A stretch of DNA of 64,000 nt from assembly GCF_041821085.1 (NCBI RefSeq), contig NZ_JBGUAZ010000005.1:186001-250000 (forward strand), in the 5' to 3' direction. Both the position numbers and the translations under genes were made by a program. Below the pieces are notes generated by a model that saw only the letters and a program-made list of their open reading frames with translations, made no database searches and was not told the origin of the DNA. This DNA comes from Natrinema sp. HArc-T2. GTDB lineage: Archaea; Halobacteriota; Halobacteria; Halobacteriales; Natrialbaceae. Shown in pieces: positions 63,975 to 64,000 of the stretch (positions are counted from its first letter, which is position 1; every line of letters starts with the position of its first letter).

Positions 63975-64000
63975 ATGGAAATCGAAATTGCAACGATTGG
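63975..64000 (+). CDS. rnj: Ribonuclease J, first codons only (truncated by window edge)
   Basis: Only 26 bases: ATGGAAATCGAAATTGCAAC..., reading MEIEIATIG. This is the N-terminus I recall for haloarchaeal RNase J (MEIEIATIGGYEEVGRQM), a beta-CASP 5'-3' exoribonuclease. The gene commonly lies downstream of mevalonate kinase and isopentenyl phosphate kinase in haloarchaea, as here apart from the inserted trk pair. The call rests on nine residues plus context. Confidence 0.55.

Overview
The window is haloarchaeal chromosomal DNA. Proteins are strongly acidic, codons are GC-rich and CTCGAG-like words abound. The gene content includes haloarchaeal-type gas vesicle genes, glucose dehydrogenase with GfcR, an archaeal TFB, PriS/GINS, Cdc48, aCPSF1 (FttA), RtcB and the archaeal rpsM-rps4-rps11-rpoD / rpl18e-rpl13-rps9-rpoN-rpoK-eno-rps2 gene string. 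A member of the Natrialbaceae (Natrinema/Haloterrigena-like) is the best guess, but this is an impression and not a measured assignment.

Layout. 0-4.8 kb: the start of a rod-determining factor (RdfA) gene, a malic enzyme/phosphotransacetylase fusion, a 1.6 kb gene-free stretch and a tiny zinc-ribbon protein. 5-11.7 kb: a complete, divergent gas vesicle locus. gvpFGH-(I position)-JKLM lies on the minus strand and gvpA-N-O on the plus strand; no gvpC, gvpD or gvpE is visible. 11.9-13.5 kb: a CHY zinc-finger protein and a membrane-anchored double-HTH protein. 13.6-23.5 kb: nucleic-acid maintenance genes (mutS, nucS, the ribonuclease/termination factor aCPSF1, endonuclease III) with a PEBP protein, a lipoprotein and BluB between them. 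23.5-29.3 kb: DUF371, an alkaline-phosphatase-fold protein, pyrophosphatase, a PadR regulator, RNase HI with its partner gene, and TFB.

29.4-37.7 kb: a sugar-metabolism neighbourhood (gfcR, gdh, a HAD phosphatase, a Bat-type regulator, KDG/KDPG aldolase) followed by a second HAD protein, panB, a small DUF5822-like membrane protein and an alpha/beta hydrolase. 37.8-41.2 kb: a two-gene operon of a small Hsp20-like protein and Cdc48, then a Bcp peroxiredoxin. 41.3-47.2 kb: priS-GINS, a GNAT acetyltransferase, archease and RtcB. 46.2-51.3 kb: a flavin reductase-M20 peptidase-P-loop operon, a second Bat-type regulator and moaA. 51.5-57.7 kb: tRNA-Ser, the ribosomal/RNA polymerase operon, tRNA-Leu and its continuation through enolase and S2. 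57.8-64 kb: a ThiN-type regulator, mevalonate kinase, isopentenyl phosphate kinase, a TrkH/TrkA potassium uptake pair, a putative structured RNA, and the first codons of what looks like RNase J.

Most operons show tight translational coupling (4-base ATGA overlaps), as in the gas vesicle genes, gdh-gfcR, the small protein before cdc48, priS-GINS, rpoK-eno-rps2 and mvk-ipk. Features least explained by known genes are: a family of ~80 bp palindromic intergenic repeats (four copies plus fragments) that sit directly against stop codons; a hairpin array beginning on the aCPSF1 stop codon; a multi-branched structured RNA just ahead of RNase J; paired operator-like repeats in front of the cdc48 operon and of bcp; and a gas vesicle locus lacking its usual regulators but next to two unusual regulator-like genes.
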